63,699 nucleotides of DNA from Sneathiella sp. Lineage in GTDB: Bacteria > Pseudomonadota > Alphaproteobacteria > Sneathiellales > Sneathiellaceae. Made by a program: the position numbers and the translations under genes. The stretch covers positions 1 through 63,699 of the forward strand of contig PAKP01000042.1 of assembly GCA_002706985.1 (NCBI GenBank), in the 5' to 3' direction. The notes beneath the pieces are model-generated. The model had not been told where the DNA came from. It worked only from the letters and a program-made list of their open reading frames with translations, and did no database searches. Of this stretch, positions 38,354 through 48,270 are shown one piece after another. Position 1 is the first letter of the stretch. Every line of letters begins with the position of its first letter.

Positions 38354-41242
38354 ATGTCGCAACAGCTGGATAATTCTTCTTTCCTCTTTGGATCCAACGC
38401 CGGATTTATGGAGAACCTTTACGCGCGCTATCTCGACGATCCCAACTCCGTTGATGACAGTTGGCGCCAGTATTTCCAATCTCTTGGTGACGATGCGGAA
38501 ACCATCGTCGCCGAAGCCCGCGGGGCTCCTTGGACACCTTCCAATGGCTTGGAGCCGGAGGATGAGTATGAAATTCTCGGGGATGCGGCCAACCGGGCAA
38601 CGGAGAAGGCGGAGAAATCTGGCGCCTCACAACATGATGTCAGGGCCGCTGCCATTGATACGATCCGCGCCCTAATGCTGATCCGGTCCTATCGCGTGAG
38701 AGGGCATTTGAAGGCTAATCTCGATCCGCTCGGCCTTGAAATACCGAAAGAGCATCCAGAATTGAACCCGGCAACATACGGCTTCACGGAAAAAGACTGG
38801 GACCGACAGATTTTCCTCGACAATGTCCTCGGTCTCGAAACAGGTAGCATTCGAGAAATCCTCGCTATCGTCAAGCGGACCTATTGTTCGACCATCGGTG
38901 TCGAGTTTATGCATATTCAGGAGCCTGACCAGAAAGCCTGGATTCAAGAGCGGATCGAAGGTCGCCATAAAGAGGTTTCCTTCACGAAGGAAGGCAAGAT
39001 TGCTATCCTGAGCAAGCTGATCGAAACAGAAGGTTTCGAACATTTCCTCAATGTTAAATATACCGGTACCAAGCGCTTCGGCCTTGACGGAGGTGAATCC
39101 CTCATTCCTGCGATGGAAGGGATTATCAAACGCGGCGGTCAGCTGGGCGTTCAGGAAATAGTCCTCGGCATGCCGCATCGCGGACGCCTTAATGTTCTGA
39201 CGAACGTCATGGCGAAACCCTTTCGGGCGGTCTTTTCCGAATTCCAGGGAACACCGGCCAACCCGGAAGATGTTGAGGGTTCTGGTGACGTTAAATATCA
39301 CTTGGGCACATCATCGGACCGTGAGTTTGATGGCAATAAGGTACATTTGTCACTGACGGCAAACCCGTCCCATCTTGAAGCGGTGAACCCGGTTGTGCTG
39401 GGCAAGGCGCGTGCAAAACAGGCTCAGATCGGACCCGATGTTGGCGGCAAGGTTATGCCGTTGCTGATGCATGGTGATGCCGCCTTTGCGGGGCAGGGGA
39501 TCGTAGCGGAATGCTTTGGTCTGTCGGAACTTAAAGGATACCGGACGTCCGGCACCATTCATTTCGTCGTCAATAACCAGATCGGCTTCACCACCAGCCC
39601 GAAATACTCGCGCTCCAGCCCATATCCGTCAGACGTGGGCAAGATGGTTCAGGCCCCAATCTTTCATGTGAACGGGGATGACCCGGAAGCGGTCTGTCAT
39701 GTTGCAAAAATTGCGACGGAGTTCCGGCAGCTGTTCCAGATCGATGTGGTTATCGACATGTTCTGCTATCGTCGGCATGGTCATAACGAGGGCGATGAGC
39801 CGGCCTTCACGCAGCCATTGATGTACCGGACGATTGCTCAGCATCCGACAACCATGCAGATTTACGCCAAGAAGCTGATTGCAGAGGGCGTGCTCTCGGA
39901 AAAAGAAGTCGAGCGCATGATTTCGGACTTTAAGGAATATCTTGAAAAGCAGTTTGAGACGTCAAACAGCTTCAAGCCGAACAAGGCCGACTGGTTTGAA
40001 GGCCGCTGGCAGGGTTTTGAGCGTGCCGATGAGGGTGCGCGCCGTGGAACAACCAGCGTACCGATTGATGAGTTGAAAGCGATTGGTGCGAAGCTCACGG
40101 ATATTCCGGAAAGCCATAATGTGCACCGGACGCTCCTGCGTGTTCTGAAAGCCAAGAAAAAGATGATCGATACCGGCAAGAATATCGATTGGGCAACAGC
40201 CGAAGCGCTGGCGTTCGGATCGCTTCTGAAAGAAAAAGTACCGGTGCGCCTCTCCGGACAGGATTGCGGCCGCGGCACTTTCTCCCAGCGTCACTCGGTC
40301 ATTGTCGATCAGGTGACGGAGGATCGCTATATTCCGCTCGACAATCTGGGCGGAGAACAGGCCCATTTCGAGGTTATTGACAGCCTGCTCTCTGAAGCTG
40401 CAGTTCTCGGCTATGAGTATGGTTACTCACTGGCGGAACCCAATGCGCTGGTTTTGTGGGAAGCGCAGTTCGGTGATTTCGCCAATGGCGCTCAGGTGAT
40501 CATTGATCAGTTTATTTCCAGTGGTGAATCCAAATGGCTCCGTATGAGTGGTCTGGTTATGTTGCTGCCGCATGGTTATGAGGGGCAGGGGCCGGAGCAT
40601 TCTTCCGCCCGGCTCGAACGGTATCTGCAGCAGTCCGCCGAAGATAACTGGCAGGTCGTGAACTGTACGACGCCGGCGAATTACTTCCATGTGCTGCGCC
40701 GTCAGATCCATCGCAAATTCCGTAAACCGCTTGTTATCATGACGCCGAAATCCCTGCTGCGGCACAAACTGGCCGTATCTACATTGGAAGATATGGCGGA
40801 GGGCTCAAACTTCCATCGTGTGCTGTATGACAACGAGAAGCTGTGCGCTGACAAGGATGTAAAACGTGTCGTTCTATGCTCCGGCAAGGTTTACTATGAC
40901 CTGCATGCGCGGCGGGAAGAACTGGGCCTGAAAGATACATATTTCTTGCGGCTGGAACAGCTTTACCCGTTCCCGTACCAGGCCCTGGAAGAGGAGATGA
41001 AGAATTTCCGGCATGTGGAGGAGGTTGTCTGGTGTCAGGAAGAGCCCCAGAATATGGGCGCCTGGACATTTGTCGAACCGCATCTGGAGAAAGTCTTCGA
41101 GAATTTGAAAATGAAGAAAGTCAAACGCCCAAGATATGCAGGTCGTACTGCGTCTGCTTCAACGGCGACAGGGCTTTTGAAAAAGCATGTTCTTCAACAA
41201 AACGCATTGGTAGATGACGCCCTCGGCGTAAAATCGGAATAG
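38354..41242 (+). CDS. sucA: 2-oxoglutarate dehydrogenase E1 component
   Basis: SucA is the thiamine-diphosphate decarboxylase of the 2-oxoglutarate dehydrogenase complex. The 962-residue protein has the N-terminal SFLFGSNAGFMENLYARYL E2-binding segment, VLGMPHRGRLNVLTNVM, the ThDP/Mg motif region DMFCYRRHGHNEGDEP and LLPHGYEGQGPEHSS. It is followed by sucB after 9 nt. Confidence 0.97.
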   Translation: MSQQLDNSSFLFGSNAGFMENLYARYLDDPNSVDDSWRQYFQSLGDDAETIVAEARGAPWTPSNGLEPEDEYEILGDAANRATEKAEKSGASQHDVRAAAIDTIRALMLIRSYRVRGHLKANLDPLGLEIPKEHPELNPATYGFTEKDWDRQIFLDNVLGLETGSIREILAIVKRTYCSTIGVEFMHIQEPDQKAWIQERIEGRHKEVSFTKEGKIAILSKLIETEGFEHFLNVKYTGTKRFGLDGGESLIPAMEGIIKRGGQLGVQEIVLGMPHRGRLNVLTNVMAKPFRAVFSEFQGTPANPEDVEGSGDVKYHLGTSSDREFDGNKVHLSLTANPSHLEAVNPVVLGKARAKQAQIGPDVGGKVMPLLMHGDAAFAGQGIVAECFGLSELKGYRTSGTIHFVVNNQIGFTTSPKYSRSSPYPSDVGKMVQAPIFHVNGDDPEAVCHVAKIATEFRQLFQIDVVIDMFCYRRHGHNEGDEPAFTQPLMYRTIAQHPTTMQIYAKKLIAEGVLSEKEVERMISDFKEYLEKQFETSNSFKPNKADWFEGRWQGFERADEGARRGTTSVPIDELKAIGAKLTDIPESHNVHRTLLRVLKAKKKMIDTGKNIDWATAEALAFGSLLKEKVPVRLSGQDCGRGTFSQRHSVIVDQVTEDRYIPLDNLGGEQAHFEVIDSLLSEAAVLGYEYGYSLAEPNALVLWEAQFGDFANGAQVIIDQFISSGESKWLRMSGLVMLLPHGYEGQGPEHSSARLERYLQQSAEDNWQVVNCTTPANYFHVLRRQIHRKFRKPLVIMTPKSLLRHKLAVSTLEDMAEGSNFHRVLYDNEKLCADKDVKRVVLCSGKVYYDLHARREELGLKDTYFLRLEQLYPFPYQALEEEMKNFRHVEEVVWCQEEPQNMGAWTFVEPHLEKVFENLKMKKVKRPRYAGRTASASTATGLLKKHVLQQNALVDDALGVKSE

Positions 41243-41251
41243 GAAATCAAG

Positions 41252-42538
41252 ATGACGGTTGAAATTCGCGTGCCTGCACTCGGTGAATCTGTAACTGAAG
41301 CAACGGTTGGACAGTGGTTTAAAAGTGTTGGCGATGCCGTTGAGAAGGATGAGCCGCTCCTAGAGCTGGAAACCGACAAGGTCACTCTTGAGGTGAACGC
41401 GGCAGAATCAGGCCGACTTGACGAGATTATCGTTGCCGAGGGCGAGGATGTCGAGGTCGGCGCATTGCTCGGGCATCTGGCAGCAGGAGCCGGAGGCGCG
41501 GCTTCCAAACCTGCCAAGGAAGAACCCAAAGAAGAGCCAAAGGAAAAATCGGAACCGACTGCGAAAGCATCACCCGAACCAGAAGCCGAGCCAGAAAAGC
41601 CATCCTCGGGCTCTGCCGCGGTAGACGTGTTGCCGGCGGCACAAAAACTCATTGATGAAAAAGGACTGGATGCCGGTCAAATTACTGGCACGGGTAAGGA
41701 CGGACGGATCACCAAAGGGGATGTTCTGGAAGCCCTGGAAAATGGCGGCAAGTCTGCGGCGGCTTCAACTCCGAAGGAGGCGCCGAAGCCTGCTGCTGCA
41801 GAAGCCCCTGCTGCTCCTTCCGGCCTGCGCGCCGAGGAAGACCGCGAAGAGCGTGTGAAGATGTCGCGGCTTCGCAAGAGTATTGCCGCAAGGTTGAAAG
41901 ATGCCCAGAACACGGCGGCGATGCTGACCACCTATAATGAGGTGGATATGACGGCCATGTTGGACCTCCGGTCGGAATATAAGGATCTGTTCCTGAAAAA
42001 GCATGGTGTCAAACTCGGCTTCATGTCCTTCTTTACCAAGGCCTGTGTCGCGGCGCTTCAGGAAACCCCGGCGGTGAACGCGGAAATCGACGGTGACGAT
42101 CTGGTTTACAAGAACTACTACAATATGGGTATTGCGGTCGGGACGGACTCCGGTCTTGTGGTGCCGGTATTGCGCGACGCGGATAAGCTCGGGTTTGCGG
42201 ATGTCGAAAAAGGCATCGCGGACCTCGGCAAGAAAGCGCGCGACGGTAAGCTCAGCATGGCCGACATGCAGGGTGGAACATTCACGATTACAAATGGTGG
42301 TGTATACGGGTCACTGATGTCATCGCCTATCCTGAACCCGCCACAGGCAGGCGTGCTCGGCATGCACAAAATTCAGGAACGGCCGATGGTTGTCAAAGGG
42401 GAAATCAAGATCCGTCCAATGATGTACCTGGCATTGACATATGATCACCGGATTATCGACGGCAAGGAAGCTGTCACCTTCCTGGTGCGTGTAAAAGACG
42501 CGTTGGAAGATCCGCAACGGCTGCTGCTGGACCTTTGA
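41252..42538 (+). CDS. sucB: dihydrolipoamide succinyltransferase (E2)
   Basis: SucB is the core succinyltransferase of the 2-oxoglutarate dehydrogenase complex. The 428-residue protein has one lipoyl domain (ETDKVTLEV, lysine about residue 43), an Ala/Pro/Glu/Lys linker, a peripheral-subunit-binding domain ([14 protein letters not shown] to [12 protein letters not shown]), a second flexible linker, and a catalytic domain with [12 protein letters not shown] (His and Asp). Confidence 0.97.
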   Translation: MTVEIRVPALGESVTEATVGQWFKSVGDAVEKDEPLLELETDKVTLEVNAAESGRLDEIIVAEGEDVEVGALLGHLAAGAGGAASKPAKEEPKEEPKEKSEPTAKASPEPEAEPEKPSSGSAAVDVLPAAQKLIDEKGLDAGQITGTGKDGRITKGDVLEALENGGKSAAASTPKEAPKPAAAEAPAAPSGLRAEEDREERVKMSRLRKSIAARLKDAQNTAAMLTTYNEVDMTAMLDLRSEYKDLFLKKHGVKLGFMSFFTKACVAALQETPAVNAEIDGDDLVYKNYYNMGIAVGTDSGLVVPVLRDADKLGFADVEKGIADLGKKARDGKLSMADMQGGTFTITNGGVYGSLMSSPILNPPQAGVLGMHKIQERPMVVKGEIKIRPMMYLALTYDHRIIDGKEAVTFLVRVKDALEDPQRLLLDL

Positions 42539-42565
42539 TCATATTAATTCGAAACGAGGCATAGA

Positions 42566-43969
42566 ATGAGCGACGAAACTTTTGATCTTGTCGTGGTAGG
42601 CGGCGGTCCGGGTGGTTACACGGCAGCAATTCGCGCCGCTCAACTTGGGATGAAAACGGCCTGCGTTGAAAAGCGCGGGAAGCTGGGCGGTGTTTGCCTG
42701 AATGTCGGTTGTATTCCCTCAAAGGCACTTCTGCAGTCATCCGAGTTGTTTGAAGAGGCACAGCATAGCTTCGAAGATCGCGGGATTTCGACAGGAACCC
42801 TCAAACTGGACCTGAAGAAAATGATGGGCCAGAAAGAAGCTACGGTCGATGGCCTGACGCAGGGGATCGAGTTTCTGTTCAAAAAGAACAAAGTGACCTA
42901 CGTGAAGGGCACTGCCACGCTTGAGGGCGGCGGCCGTATTGAGGTAAGCGGGGACAACGCACAGACCCTTAAGGCGAAAAACATTCTGATCGCTACCGGT
43001 TCTGATGTAATGCTGCTTCCGAATGTGGAGATTGATGAGAAGCAGATCGTGTCCTCTACGGGCGCACTGGATCTGCCAAAAGTGCCTAAAAAGCTTGTCG
43101 TGATTGGTGCGGGCGTTATCGGTCTGGAGCTGGGAACCGTCTGGCGCAGACTTGGCGCCGACGTCACAGTTGTCGAATTTCTGGACCGTATCCTACCCGG
43201 AACGGATAATGAAGTCGCCAAGAATACTCAGCGGATCATGAAGAAGCAGGGCATAAATTTCATGCTCGGCAAGAAGGTGACAGGCGCGAAAAAAACCAAG
43301 ACAACAGTTACCCTGACCATGGAGCCGGCGAAAGGGGGTGATGAGGAAACCCTGAAGGCCGATGTTGTTCTGGTCGCAATCGGCCGCCGCCCCTATACGG
43401 AGGGGCTGGGACTTGACGACCTTGGTGTCGAAACCGACAAGGCAGGTCGGATTATTGTGGATAAGAACTTCAAATCCAGTGTTGACGGTATCTATGCCAT
43501 CGGTGACGTTATCGAAGGGCCGATGCTGGCGCATAAGGCAGAAGACGAAGGCGTTGTGTGCGTCGAGAAGCTGGCCGGCCAGAAACCGCACATCAATTAC
43601 GATGCCATTCCGGGGGTCATCTATACTTGGCCGGAAGTTGCGACAGTCGGCAAGACCGAGGAGCAGCTGAAGGATGCGGGCATTGAATATAATGTCGGCA
43701 AGGTGCCGTTCATGGCCAACAGCCGCGCTCGGGCAAACGGGTTTACGGATGGGTTCGTCAAAATTCTGGCGGACAAGAAATCCGATAAAATTCTCGGCGT
43801 TCATATTATCGGACCTGATGCTGGTACGATCATTTCCGAATGTGTATTGGCGATCGAGTTCGGCGCCTCTGCCGAAGATTTGGCCCGTACCTGTCATGCG
43901 CATCCGACCTTGAATGAAGCCGTTAAGGAAGCCGCCCTTGCGGTGGCGGGACGCACAATAAACAGTTGA
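42566..43969 (+). CDS. lpd: dihydrolipoyl dehydrogenase (E3)
   Basis: Lpd reoxidises lipoyl groups with NAD+ in 2-oxo acid dehydrogenase complexes. The 467-residue flavoprotein has GGGPGGYTAAIRAAQ, the redox disulfide GGVCLNVGCIPSKALL, the NAD loop IGAGVIGLELGTVW and the C-terminal CHAHPTLNEAVKEAAL with the catalytic histidine. It closes the sucCDAB-lpd block and is followed by a terminator. Confidence 0.97.
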   Translation: MSDETFDLVVVGGGPGGYTAAIRAAQLGMKTACVEKRGKLGGVCLNVGCIPSKALLQSSELFEEAQHSFEDRGISTGTLKLDLKKMMGQKEATVDGLTQGIEFLFKKNKVTYVKGTATLEGGGRIEVSGDNAQTLKAKNILIATGSDVMLLPNVEIDEKQIVSSTGALDLPKVPKKLVVIGAGVIGLELGTVWRRLGADVTVVEFLDRILPGTDNEVAKNTQRIMKKQGINFMLGKKVTGAKKTKTTVTLTMEPAKGGDEETLKADVVLVAIGRRPYTEGLGLDDLGVETDKAGRIIVDKNFKSSVDGIYAIGDVIEGPMLAHKAEDEGVVCVEKLAGQKPHINYDAIPGVIYTWPEVATVGKTEEQLKDAGIEYNVGKVPFMANSRARANGFTDGFVKILADKKSDKILGVHIIGPDAGTIISECVLAIEFGASAEDLARTCHAHPTLNEAVKEAALAVAGRTINS

Positions 43970-43997
43970 CGTTTTTCATATAAGGCGAGCACAATGA

Positions 43998-44027
43998 AGG
44001 GGCGGAAGTATTCCGCCCCTCTTTATT
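43998..44027 (+). terminator. Rho-independent terminator after lpd
   Basis: AGGGGCGGAA (43998-44007) pairs with TTCCGCCCCT (44011-44020), with a T-rich run CTTTATTT after it. The very short loop makes it compact. Confidence 0.8.
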
Positions 44028-44057
44028 TATGTGGCCAGTTCCCCAAAAGGAGACGTC

Positions 44058-44657
44058 ATGAAGCTCTGTTATAGCGCCCTGTCCCCCTTCGTTCGCAAGG
44101 TCAGAATCACAGCGATTGAGAAACATCTTATGGACGAAATCGAGATAGTCGAATCGGACCATAGTGATATGTTCAAGGGCATCAACCCTGCCAATCCGCT
44201 CGGCAAAGTTCCAAGCCTGACGCTGGACACCAGTGATGTTCTTTTCGATTCCTTTGTTATCTGTGAGTACCTCGACAGTGTTGGCAGCGGGCCCACTCTT
44301 TTCCCGGCAAGTGGATTAGAACGCGCCAGAGTGCTGACGCTTCATGCCATGGCAAACGGAATGACGGACGCGGCCTATCAGCGGCGGATAGACAGTATCA
44401 TGCCGGAAGGCGAGGGCTCCCCTAGCTGGAATAACAGATTGAAGCTTGCCATGGAAAGCTGTCTTGATGAGATGGAAAAACAGGCGGACGGTTACGGTGA
44501 AACGGTGAACATCGGAACGATCGCGGTTGGCTGCGCGCTCGGGTATCACGATTTCCGGTTTGGAGCTGAACAATGGCGAAATAATCGCCCGAAACTGGCC
44601 GCATGGTATGAAAAATTCTCGGCAAGGCCGTCTCTGGCTCAGACAGCTCCCGCCTAA
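44058..44657 (+). CDS. glutathione S-transferase family protein
   Basis: From ATG 44058 (AAGGAG just upstream) the product is 199 residues. The N-terminal thioredoxin-like domain starts MKLCYSALSPFVRKVRI and has NPLGKVPSLTLDTSDVLFDS with the glutathione-site V-P and acidic-Ser pair; an alpha-helical C-terminal domain follows. The serine-rich YSALSPF segment suggests a Ser-type catalytic residue. Substrate unknown. It is followed by the MFS gene after 3 nt and could be cotranscribed with it. Confidence 0.9.
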   Translation: MKLCYSALSPFVRKVRITAIEKHLMDEIEIVESDHSDMFKGINPANPLGKVPSLTLDTSDVLFDSFVICEYLDSVGSGPTLFPASGLERARVLTLHAMANGMTDAAYQRRIDSIMPEGEGSPSWNNRLKLAMESCLDEMEKQADGYGETVNIGTIAVGCALGYHDFRFGAEQWRNNRPKLAAWYEKFSARPSLAQTAPA

Positions 44658-44670
44658 AATATGAGGCGGG
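44649..44670 (+). repeat. inverted repeat around the MFS start codon
   Basis: CCCGCCT (44649-44655) and AGGCGGG (44664-44670) flank an 8-nt loop that contains the ATG at 44661 and the stop of the GST gene overlaps the left arm. Confidence 0.6.
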
Positions 44671-45863
44671 TACCGTCTTCCGGACCCCGGTTGACATTGG
44701 CGCTCTGCATTGCGGAAATCGTGGCAATGTCGACCTTCGCGTCTTTTCCGGCATTAACCCCCTTCTTTTTTGATCATTGGAACCTGTCCGGTGAAGATGC
44801 TGGCTGGATCAATGCCGCCTTTTTCTTCGGCTTCACGCTTGTCGGGCCGATTGTGACCTCTATGACGGATCGCATCGATGCGCGCCGGATATTTCTGGTT
44901 GGTTGCTTTATGGCGTTCGTCGGCGCCTATGGGTTTGCTTTTTACGCCGATGGCTTCCTGTCCGCCTTGCCGTGGCGCTTTATCTCCGGGGCAGGCCTTG
45001 GTTGTACATATATGCCGGGCCTTAAATTGCTTACCGACAGGCTACCCGATGGGGATCAATCACGGGCGATTGCGTTTTACACGGCAAGCTTTTCGACAGG
45101 CTCAGCGACATCTTTTCTCCTTGTCGGACAGGTTAATCTCTGGTTTGGCTGGGAAATGGCAATGATCTCCGCCGTTGTGGGGCCCCCGATTGCCATCGCA
45201 ATTATCCTGTTGACGACCACCCCCAAGCGGGTGGCGGCACCGCGGCCTTGGTCGCAGATATTCAGTTATGCGCCGGTGGTTACCAATCGTTTCAGCATGG
45301 GCTATATCTTGGCCTATGTGTGTCATACTTGGGAACTGGTGGCGATGCGGTCCTTTATGCTCGCCTTTCTGGCCTATTCCCATACCCTCACCGATGCACC
45401 GGCATGGATGGACGTTTCGGTTATTACTGCCGCGGCCGTATTCCTTGGGTTGCCGTCCAGCGTGCTGGGCAATGAGTTATCGCTCAGGATCGGTCGGCAA
45501 CGATCAATTACCCTTGTCATGATCATTTGCCTTTTCTTTTCCTTCACGATCGGATTTACCGCCCACATGCCATTCGTCTTCGTGGTTGCGATGGCGGCGC
45601 TGTATGGTGTGATGATTACGGCGGACTCATCATCAATTACAGCCGGCGCCGTTGGAAGTGCGCCTGCGGACCTTCGCGGAGCAACGATGGCCGTACATAG
45701 TTTCCTTGGATTCGGCGGGGGCATGATCGGTCCGGTTGTCGCCGGTATCGTTCTGGATCAGGCAGGAGGACCGGGATCTACTCTCGGCTGGGGCCTGATG
45801 TTCATTTCCATGGGAGCCATTACCCTGTTGGGGCCGTTTGCGCTGCGCCTGACGCGCAATTGA
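44661..45863 (+). CDS. MFS transporter
   Basis: This 400-residue protein has about 12 TM helices. GWINAAFFFGFTLVGPIVTSMTDRIDARR contains, after helix 2, the A-type loop motif of the major facilitator superfamily. No substrate can be assigned. The ATG at 44661 is needed to include the first helix (LTLALCIAEIVAMSTFASF), but it lies in the loop of an inverted repeat and has no clear ribosome-binding site. Translation may depend on coupling to the GST gene upstream. It converges on xerC. Confidence 0.88.
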   Translation: MRRVPSSGPRLTLALCIAEIVAMSTFASFPALTPFFFDHWNLSGEDAGWINAAFFFGFTLVGPIVTSMTDRIDARRIFLVGCFMAFVGAYGFAFYADGFLSALPWRFISGAGLGCTYMPGLKLLTDRLPDGDQSRAIAFYTASFSTGSATSFLLVGQVNLWFGWEMAMISAVVGPPIAIAIILLTTTPKRVAAPRPWSQIFSYAPVVTNRFSMGYILAYVCHTWELVAMRSFMLAFLAYSHTLTDAPAWMDVSVITAAAVFLGLPSSVLGNELSLRIGRQRSITLVMIICLFFSFTIGFTAHMPFVFVVAMAALYGVMITADSSSITAGAVGSAPADLRGATMAVHSFLGFGGGMIGPVVAGIVLDQAGGPGSTLGWGLMFISMGAITLLGPFALRLTRN

Positions 45864-45873
45864 CAGAGTGATT

Positions 45874-46791
45874 TCAGCTCTTGGGGTGGGTCTGGTCATA
45901 CATTTTAAGCAGCTTTTCTATATCCAAATCCGTGTAGCGTTGTGTTGACGAGAGAGAAGCATGACCGAGCAGTTCTTGAATGGAGCGGAGGTCACTCCCA
46001 CCCGCCAGCAAATGGCTTGCAAAGCTGTGCCGCAATGCATGGGGTGTAGCAGTTTCCGGAAGCCCGAGGTTTCGCCGAAGGGTTTGCATTTTAAGTTGAA
46101 TGGCGCGGGCCGTCAGTCGTTTCCCTCTTTTCCCAACAAAAAGCGGATCGGTATCGCTGAGAGAAAAAGGGCATTCCTTCATATAGAGGTGAATCGCATC
46201 GCGGACGGCGGGCAGGACCGGAACCATACGCTCCTTGTTGCCTTTGCCGATCAGCGTCATGCTGTCAGAAACAGGCCTGTCCCCGTAATTCAGCGACAGT
46301 GCTTCTCCGATCCGAAGGCCGCAACCGTAAAGCAGGGTGAGGACAGCCAGATCACGATATCGGACCCAGTTTGCTTCCTGCGGATTTATTTTATCCTCAA
46401 GAAGTTTCTGCGTATCGACTGCGGGAAGGGGGCGGGGAAGGCGCGTACCCGCCTTCGGGGTGCGCAGGGTTTTAAGATAAGGGTTGTGAAGGAGGCCGTT
46501 TCGTTCCTGACGTTTGAAAAAGCTGCGAATCGAGGATAACACTCTGCGGAGCGACGTTGCGCTTAATCCTTGCTGCCGTCGATGCGCGAGATAAGCCCTG
46601 AAGTCGGCTGTCCGCAAATCAGCGAGGCTATCAATATCTGGCTCGCTGCCGATATGGCCGGCCAGAAAAGCCAGAAAATCGCGAAGGTCCCGCTCATATG
46701 CTTCGACAGTATGGCGGCTTGCCTTCTTCTCGTGAACAAGCCAATCGATCCAGTCGTCAAGAATGCGGGCGAGTGGCGGTTGGCTATCCAT
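45874..46791 (-). CDS. xerC: tyrosine recombinase XerC
   Basis: XerC resolves chromosome dimers at dif together with XerD. The 305-residue protein (ATG 46791, MDSQPPLARILDDW) has an N-terminal SAM-like core-binding domain and the catalytic set: R in GCGLRIGEALSL, HALRHSFASHLL, and LLGHASLSSTQRYTDLD with the nucleophile tyrosine. An upstream extension overlaps the DUF484 gene and is rejected. Position next to DUF484 is typical of proteobacterial xerC, so it is a housekeeping gene, not a mobile element integrase. Confidence 0.93.
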   Translation of the reverse strand: MDSQPPLARILDDWIDWLVHEKKASRHTVEAYERDLRDFLAFLAGHIGSEPDIDSLADLRTADFRAYLAHRRQQGLSATSLRRVLSSIRSFFKRQERNGLLHNPYLKTLRTPKAGTRLPRPLPAVDTQKLLEDKINPQEANWVRYRDLAVLTLLYGCGLRIGEALSLNYGDRPVSDSMTLIGKGNKERMVPVLPAVRDAIHLYMKECPFSLSDTDPLFVGKRGKRLTARAIQLKMQTLRRNLGLPETATPHALRHSFASHLLAGGSDLRSIQELLGHASLSSTQRYTDLDIEKLLKMYDQTHPKS

Positions 46792-46793
46792 AA

Positions 46794-47522
46794 CTATGTC
46801 GGCTTTTGCTCCAGCCACATTTGCAGGCATGCCTGCATGCAATTGGCGAGAAACTGGAGCAAATCCGTCGCCTGCTCTTCATGAAAATGCCCTTCCTGCC
46901 GACTGCCGAAGGCGACCATTGCCTGCGTGTGGAGTGAGGGAACTTCCAGCCTGATCAGCGCATCCGAATGTACGAGATCTTTTGCGGGACCAAAAATGGC
47001 TTTTGATTTGGGGGCCTGTGGCCGCAGGATTATGTTTCGGCTATGCCACGGGGCGCGATTGACACTACCCGATTTCAGGCGTTGCAGGCCGGTTATATCC
47101 GGCAGGCTGACGGGCCCATCCTCGATACACAGCGTGATGACATCAATTTCCAGCAACTCGGGCAAATCCTGGGTCATGATATGGACGAAATGGGCAAGGC
47201 TTGTCGCATTCAGAATCGCCTGAACAGAGGCATGAACCATATCCTGGGTGTGTATGTTGTTTCGAGCCGCCTCGACAAAGTCATCCTGCAGCACGGTCAG
47301 GTGTGTCACTTCTTTTTGCAGACGGCTGACGAGAAAGGACTGCATATCGACGACGCCATCCCCTGATATCCGTTCAGGCGGCAGGACCATCGTCAGCAGG
47401 TCCGCATTATTATTCAGGAAATCCGGGTTCTTGATCAGCCAGTTCCTGACCTCCTCCTCACTCAAGGAAGGATTGGCGTTGTCTGTGCTCTCTTTAACTG
47501 GTTTGCCTGATTTTTTTGCCAC
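46794..47522 (-). CDS. DUF484 family protein (GAF-like)
   Basis: This 242-residue protein matches DUF484: NWLIKNPDFLNNNADLLTMVLPPER near the N-terminus, a coiled coil (SRLQKEVTHLTVLQDDFVEAARNN begins here) and a GAF-like C-terminal part ending in QFLANCMQACLQMWLEQ. Function is unknown, but the gene is consistently located next to xerC in proteobacteria, and it ends 2 nt before the xerC start here. Confidence 0.9.
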   Translation of the reverse strand: MAKKSGKPVKESTDNANPSLSEEEVRNWLIKNPDFLNNNADLLTMVLPPERISGDGVVDMQSFLVSRLQKEVTHLTVLQDDFVEAARNNIHTQDMVHASVQAILNATSLAHFVHIMTQDLPELLEIDVITLCIEDGPVSLPDITGLQRLKSGSVNRAPWHSRNIILRPQAPKSKAIFGPAKDLVHSDALIRLEVPSLHTQAMVAFGSRQEGHFHEEQATDLLQFLANCMQACLQMWLEQKPT

Positions 47523-47545
47523 GAAATCTACTCACACATTAACTG

Positions 47546-48205
47546 TTATCCGAGAATGGACTGGCCGGATTTCTCCCAATCCGCAAGAAATGCGGCAAGG
47601 CCTTTATCCGTCAAAGGATGGGAAACGAGTTGTTTGAGGACTTGCGGTGGAATAGTGCAGACATCCGCGCCCAGCAACGCCGCTTCGACGATATGGGTAG
47701 GATTACGGATGGAGGCGACAAGGACTTCCGTCTTTAGATCTGCGTAGTTGTCATAGATCTGGACAATATCCCCGATCAAATCCATGCCTGCCTGGCCGAT
47801 ATCGTCCAGCCGACCGACAAAGGGTGAGACGAAAGCTGCCCCGGCCTTGGCGGCAAGGATTGCCTGCGCCGCAGAAAAGCAGAGAGTGACATTTACCTGT
47901 GTGCCTGCACGGCTCAATTCAGCGCAGGTTTTCAATCCTGCCATGGTGAGCGGAACCTTTACGGCCACATTGTCGGCGAGACCGGCGAGTTTTTTTCCTT
48001 CTTCCAGCATGGTCTTGAAATCGGTTGCCGCAACTTCGGCGCTGACGGGACCATCGATAAGACTGCAAATCTCCTGTATAACAGTGAAGAAGTCCCGGCC
48101 GGTTTTGGCAACAAGTGACGGATTGGTCGTCACGCCGTCAAGAAGGCCAGTGTCGGCAAGCTCGCGGATTTCTTCGGTATCCGCTGTATCAACAAAAAAT
48201 TTCAT
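47546..48205 (-). CDS. tal: short transaldolase / fructose-6-phosphate aldolase family
   Basis: The 219-residue single-domain class I aldolase has [29 protein letters not shown], the Schiff-base lysine in NVAVKVPLT, and [16 protein letters not shown]. Short transaldolases (Tal subfamily 3) and fructose-6-phosphate aldolase cannot be separated securely; [14 protein letters not shown] sequence here ([12 protein letters not shown]) suits transaldolase. It is read divergently from priA. Confidence 0.9.
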   Translation of the reverse strand: MKFFVDTADTEEIRELADTGLLDGVTTNPSLVAKTGRDFFTVIQEICSLIDGPVSAEVAATDFKTMLEEGKKLAGLADNVAVKVPLTMAGLKTCAELSRAGTQVNVTLCFSAAQAILAAKAGAAFVSPFVGRLDDIGQAGMDLIGDIVQIYDNYADLKTEVLVASIRNPTHIVEAALLGADVCTIPPQVLKQLVSHPLTDKGLAAFLADWEKSGQSILG

Positions 48206-48270
48206 GAGTAAATCTTAAATCCTAACGCTATCGACTGGTTCGAAATGTCAGAATAGTCTATCGCATAGAT

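Noticed and set aside
45874..46791. Tyrosine recombinase as sign of a mobile element or integron
   Set aside because: The sequence and the DUF484 neighbour identify housekeeping XerC; no att repeats, cargo or composition shift are seen.
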